The translations under genes and the position numbers were made by a program. A stretch of DNA of 64,000 nucleotides, taken from NCBI GenBank assembly GCA_026545765.1, contig CM048840.1:82674877-82738876 (forward strand). Reading direction: 5' to 3'. How positions within the stretch are numbered: the first letter of the stretch is position 1; each line of letters starts with the position of its first letter. The stretch comes from Plantago major. Lineage: Eukaryota > Streptophyta > Magnoliopsida > Lamiales > Plantaginaceae. Under the pieces are notes generated by a model that saw only the letters and a program-made list of their open reading frames with translations, had not been told where the DNA came from and searched no databases. This document shows, piece by piece, positions 61,209 through 64,000 of this stretch.

Positions 61209-63246
61209 CTCCATGTGGTCTGAGGTAAGTATCTTAGTTTTTGCTTTTAATTAGAGTTAATTGAAAGTATTTTTATGGAATTCCGTGGAGAGGTAAAAAT
61301 TGTATGAATTCTTGCAAGATTACCTATGCTACTTCGCAAATAATAGCTATATGCCCAACCCATTTTTCATGAGCAAACTGTATAGCATTCTGGTAACTAT
61401 TGAAGATAGATTGGCTTATGATGCATTACCGCAAACATATTTGTACTTGATAGACACGATATTATATACTATGTCATATTCATAAACTGTGTGGTGGTCT
61501 AGCTTTAGCCTCCATTAATTTTACGAGCTTAATATTGAACTGAGTTGAGCCTTATGCAAATATCTGCTTTCAAAATTGCAGAAAGGCTCAAAGATTATGG
61601 CGACCAAAGCTAGTCGTGTTACTAAGATCGATTGCCATTGTCTGTGGCCAAAGTAGTAAGTTCGTGCTTTATTCCTTTCATTTGTGTTAATAATAGTGAA
61701 AGACTAAATATATTTATCTATGAAAAAATTTTGGTTAGATTGGATTGCAAGTAAACAAATCATGTCTAGCTGTAAAACTTGCTATGCCTCTGATTGAGGA
61801 TTCATGGCTGTGACTTTGATGATACGAATTATATTCACCTAATCTCTCTTTCAAATTATAATAGCCATGTGTGACATTATTCGAAGAATGGTTTCTATAC
61901 AGTAAGATATGTTCACTTTCTGGCTAGGAACCTGCATGTGAGAACTGAGATTGTTATACTTAGCAGTAGTAGTGTAGTAATTCAGGAATGTGAGATTGGA
62001 TTTGGAAAGTTAAGGTCCCTAACAAAGTAAACGTTTTCCTTTTGTGGGTACTAAAAAAAATCATACATGTGCGCATGAACTTCAAAAAAAAAAAAGGCAT
62101 ATTGATATTGGTTGTTGTTGCCCTATTTGTTTGTCAACCTCCTATATTTTGTTTGATTGCCATTTTGTTGTGCTATTGTGTGGTGTTCTGTTTGCCTAAT
62201 AATATTATTATGACATCAGAAGAGATGTGGGAATGGATTTACTTGGTTCATGCAACAATTAGCGTATCTGATTTTGAGTTCTTCGTGTGTTCTTGCTAGA
62301 ATATTGGCATATCCGATACAAGGTATACGTGTTGCAGCATGTTATAGAGCTACGGAAGCTCTCCAGTATGTCTCCATTCCACAACGCCAGGTCCTTATTT
62401 AAGACCAGCTAGAGTATTTTGTGAAGAGATAAGGCCTTTGAGTACTTTTTTAAAAAATTATATTTACTTTTAATTATATTAGTACACATGGTAATAATGT
62501 AGAATATGATATTATATTTAGAGATGATTGTATTGGTACTGGTGCATTGCCGAACTTAATGACCTGATCTACTTTTGATGATTTCTATATACTGGTTGCT
62601 TTACTGATTTTTTTTGTGTATGTTATACTATTGCTTGATTTATTGTAAAGCCAAACTTTTGTCTTGTTTTTTTTTTTTTTTTTGCCCCCCTTAAACTTCA
62701 AACGCCACGGCATAGTCGTGGTGGCCAATTTTTTGTGGTCCCCTGACAAAAAGGCTACCACATCACATTGACAAATTAGTGTTGACTATTTGTGGCAATA
62801 GGGAAACAATGGCCACAGGTGGTGACGTTTAAACATTTGTTACCCCTTTTTTGGTTACGAATATTGACCACGGGATAACGGTGGCCAACGCTATTTGCTA
62901 CCACAGTCAATGCATTTTGTCATCATTTTCACTGTGGAGAATGCCATTTTTTTTTTTTTTTTTTGTAGTAGTAGTACTAATGTGTAATAACTTTTTGAAA
63001 GTAGCATCATTTTGTAATTATTCCATAAAAAAGAAATCATCTTTTTTTTTCTTCTAATCTCCATCAGGTATTCACAACTTAATACTCACTTAGTCCACGC
63101 ATTGTCATTTATCAAGATGGGTTGACTCATTTTTTTCCTATAGACTAATATTGTATTGCAGGTCTCGGCTAAGAACTAAAAAATTATAGTATTATGAATC
63201 ATAGTAGGATATCACATAAGCAGCGACAATAATTTTGGTTCATAAT
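61209..63246. other. Flanking AT-rich sequence
   Basis: No gene supported. A possible splice donor (GTCTGAG|GTAAGTATC) lies 15 bases after the LTR. 62690-62965 holds a T-tract-bounded segment with repeated GGTGGCC/GGCCAC words that may be a small non-autonomous transposon. Short open frames here are AT-rich and unconvincing. Confidence 0.45.
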
Positions 63247-64000
63247 TGTTGAGGGTAAAAGTCCCCCAACCACTTAGAGATTATTCTATCCCACTGGTAA
63301 TGGCCAAGATATCGTTAAGTAAGAAGCTCCGTACTGCATAAGAGCCAACGTGTGAGATCTTGAGATTCCAAGCTTGGTAAGAACCTGCACAAGTGACTTG
63401 GAGGGGGGGTTAGGACCCGGTTTGCTAAGTGTCAAACCGGTTTGTGACTTTACTCAAGAGAGACTGAAGATCTACTCTGTATAATAGTCAAGGTTCGGAA
63501 GTGATTATTGCTTACCATTATCATGGGAGTGTGTGCCCTATATATAGATTTCTCCCCAATTGAGAGGGTTCCACCAGATCGTGCCAAGTGTAAGGCCTGG
63601 ATTGAGCCACCAAGACTTCAATAGGCCCATGGCCCATTAATGACAATTGCCCCATTCCACTTTGGGCTTTCAGGGGTAGTTTAGTCATTAATGTGAGAGT
63701 ATTAGAGGCTTTGATACAGTCTGCTGCGGGTCAAGGTCCGAAGAGGTTGGTCCGGACATTTGGTCCGGACCATATTGGGTTGTCTATGGGGAACTCCCAT
63801 AAGTTTGTCCGACTCCTCCGATTCGGACCTTGTGGCTCGGACCTCCTTGCTCTCTAGTGCCAGTTTACTTGGTTGCTTGTGAGATTGTCATGTTGGATCT
63901 GGGTGGTCGTCCGGGTCGGACCCCATGGTTATGGACCACTGGAGGGGTCGGACCTATTACCGTTCAAGCCCTCTCTGTCCTTCTCCTCCAGGATGGGTCG
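63247..64000 (-). repeat. Start of another Tat-like gypsy LTR (minus strand), cut by the window end
   Basis: Begins TGTTGAGGGTAAAAG, the complement of an LTR ending in CCTCAACA. It shares GACTTTACTCAAGAGAGA with the complement of the first gypsy LTR and has a minus-strand TATA (CTATATATAGG near 63540). No primer site lies to the left, so this would be a 3' LTR of an element extending to the right. Confidence 0.6.

Noticed and set aside
62851-63057. 68-aa frame near poly-T tracts
   Set aside because: It is dominated by Phe/Ser runs from T-tracts and no support was seen.

Overview
This is plant nuclear DNA, almost certainly from a flowering plant and probably a eudicot. It is AT-rich and nearly all of it is nested transposable elements. 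It holds one intact-looking host gene, and that gene and several element genes have clean GT-AG introns. I see no bacterial, viral or organellar genes and no RNA genes. The species cannot be named from sequence alone.

Layout. (1) 1-14163: a long Ty1/copia element of Sirevirus (SIRE) type on the + strand. Its 5' LTR is cut by the window start. It has decayed gag-pol (315-6134), then an unusual 4.8-kb sense gene with several introns in the env-like position (7115-11883), and a complete 3' LTR (12737-14163). (2) 14164 to about 21085: the 5' part of an En/Spm (CACTA) transposon on the minus strand, with a TNP2-like transposase, a second gene resembling plant En/Spm Transposase_24 proteins, and hairpin-rich subterminal repeats. 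The Sirevirus sits inside an exon of the second gene. (3) 21704-26873: a second copia element (+) with an internally deleted 5' LTR, decayed gag-pol and a palindrome-rich 3' LTR. (4) 28918-33915: a third copia element (minus) with two 407-bp LTRs, two zinc knuckles in Gag, and several stops and frameshifts. (5) 34903-37062: a seven-exon cytochrome P450 gene (minus) of the CYP707A (abscisic acid 8'-hydroxylase) type, about 462 aa, with all key motifs. (6) 37600-49533: intergenic DNA with a LINE 3' end, Stowaway-like and hAT-like MITEs, a SINE-like sequence, and a broken Mutator-like transposase joined to a piece of Sirevirus integrase. (7) 49534-61208: a Ty3/gypsy element of the Tat lineage (+). 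It lacks gag and part of RNase H, but has a second RNase H, an intact-looking integrase, and an antisense spliced gene (about 59000-56141) with its own TATA box between pol and the 3' LTR. (8) 61209-63246: AT-rich flank. (9) 63247-64000: the start of another Tat-like LTR on the minus strand, running off the window.

The most unusual signals are in accessory parts of the retroelements. The first is the intron-bearing sense gene of the Sirevirus, with regular phase-0 introns of about 80 bp. The second is a dense dispersed nonamer, CTCAGAAAG, that recurs through that element in all three reading frames, an intron and the LTR. The third is the antisense transcription unit of the Tat element, which is better preserved than the element's own gag-pol. 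Splice junctions, element boundaries and similarity calls were read by eye; no alignment or database search was run.
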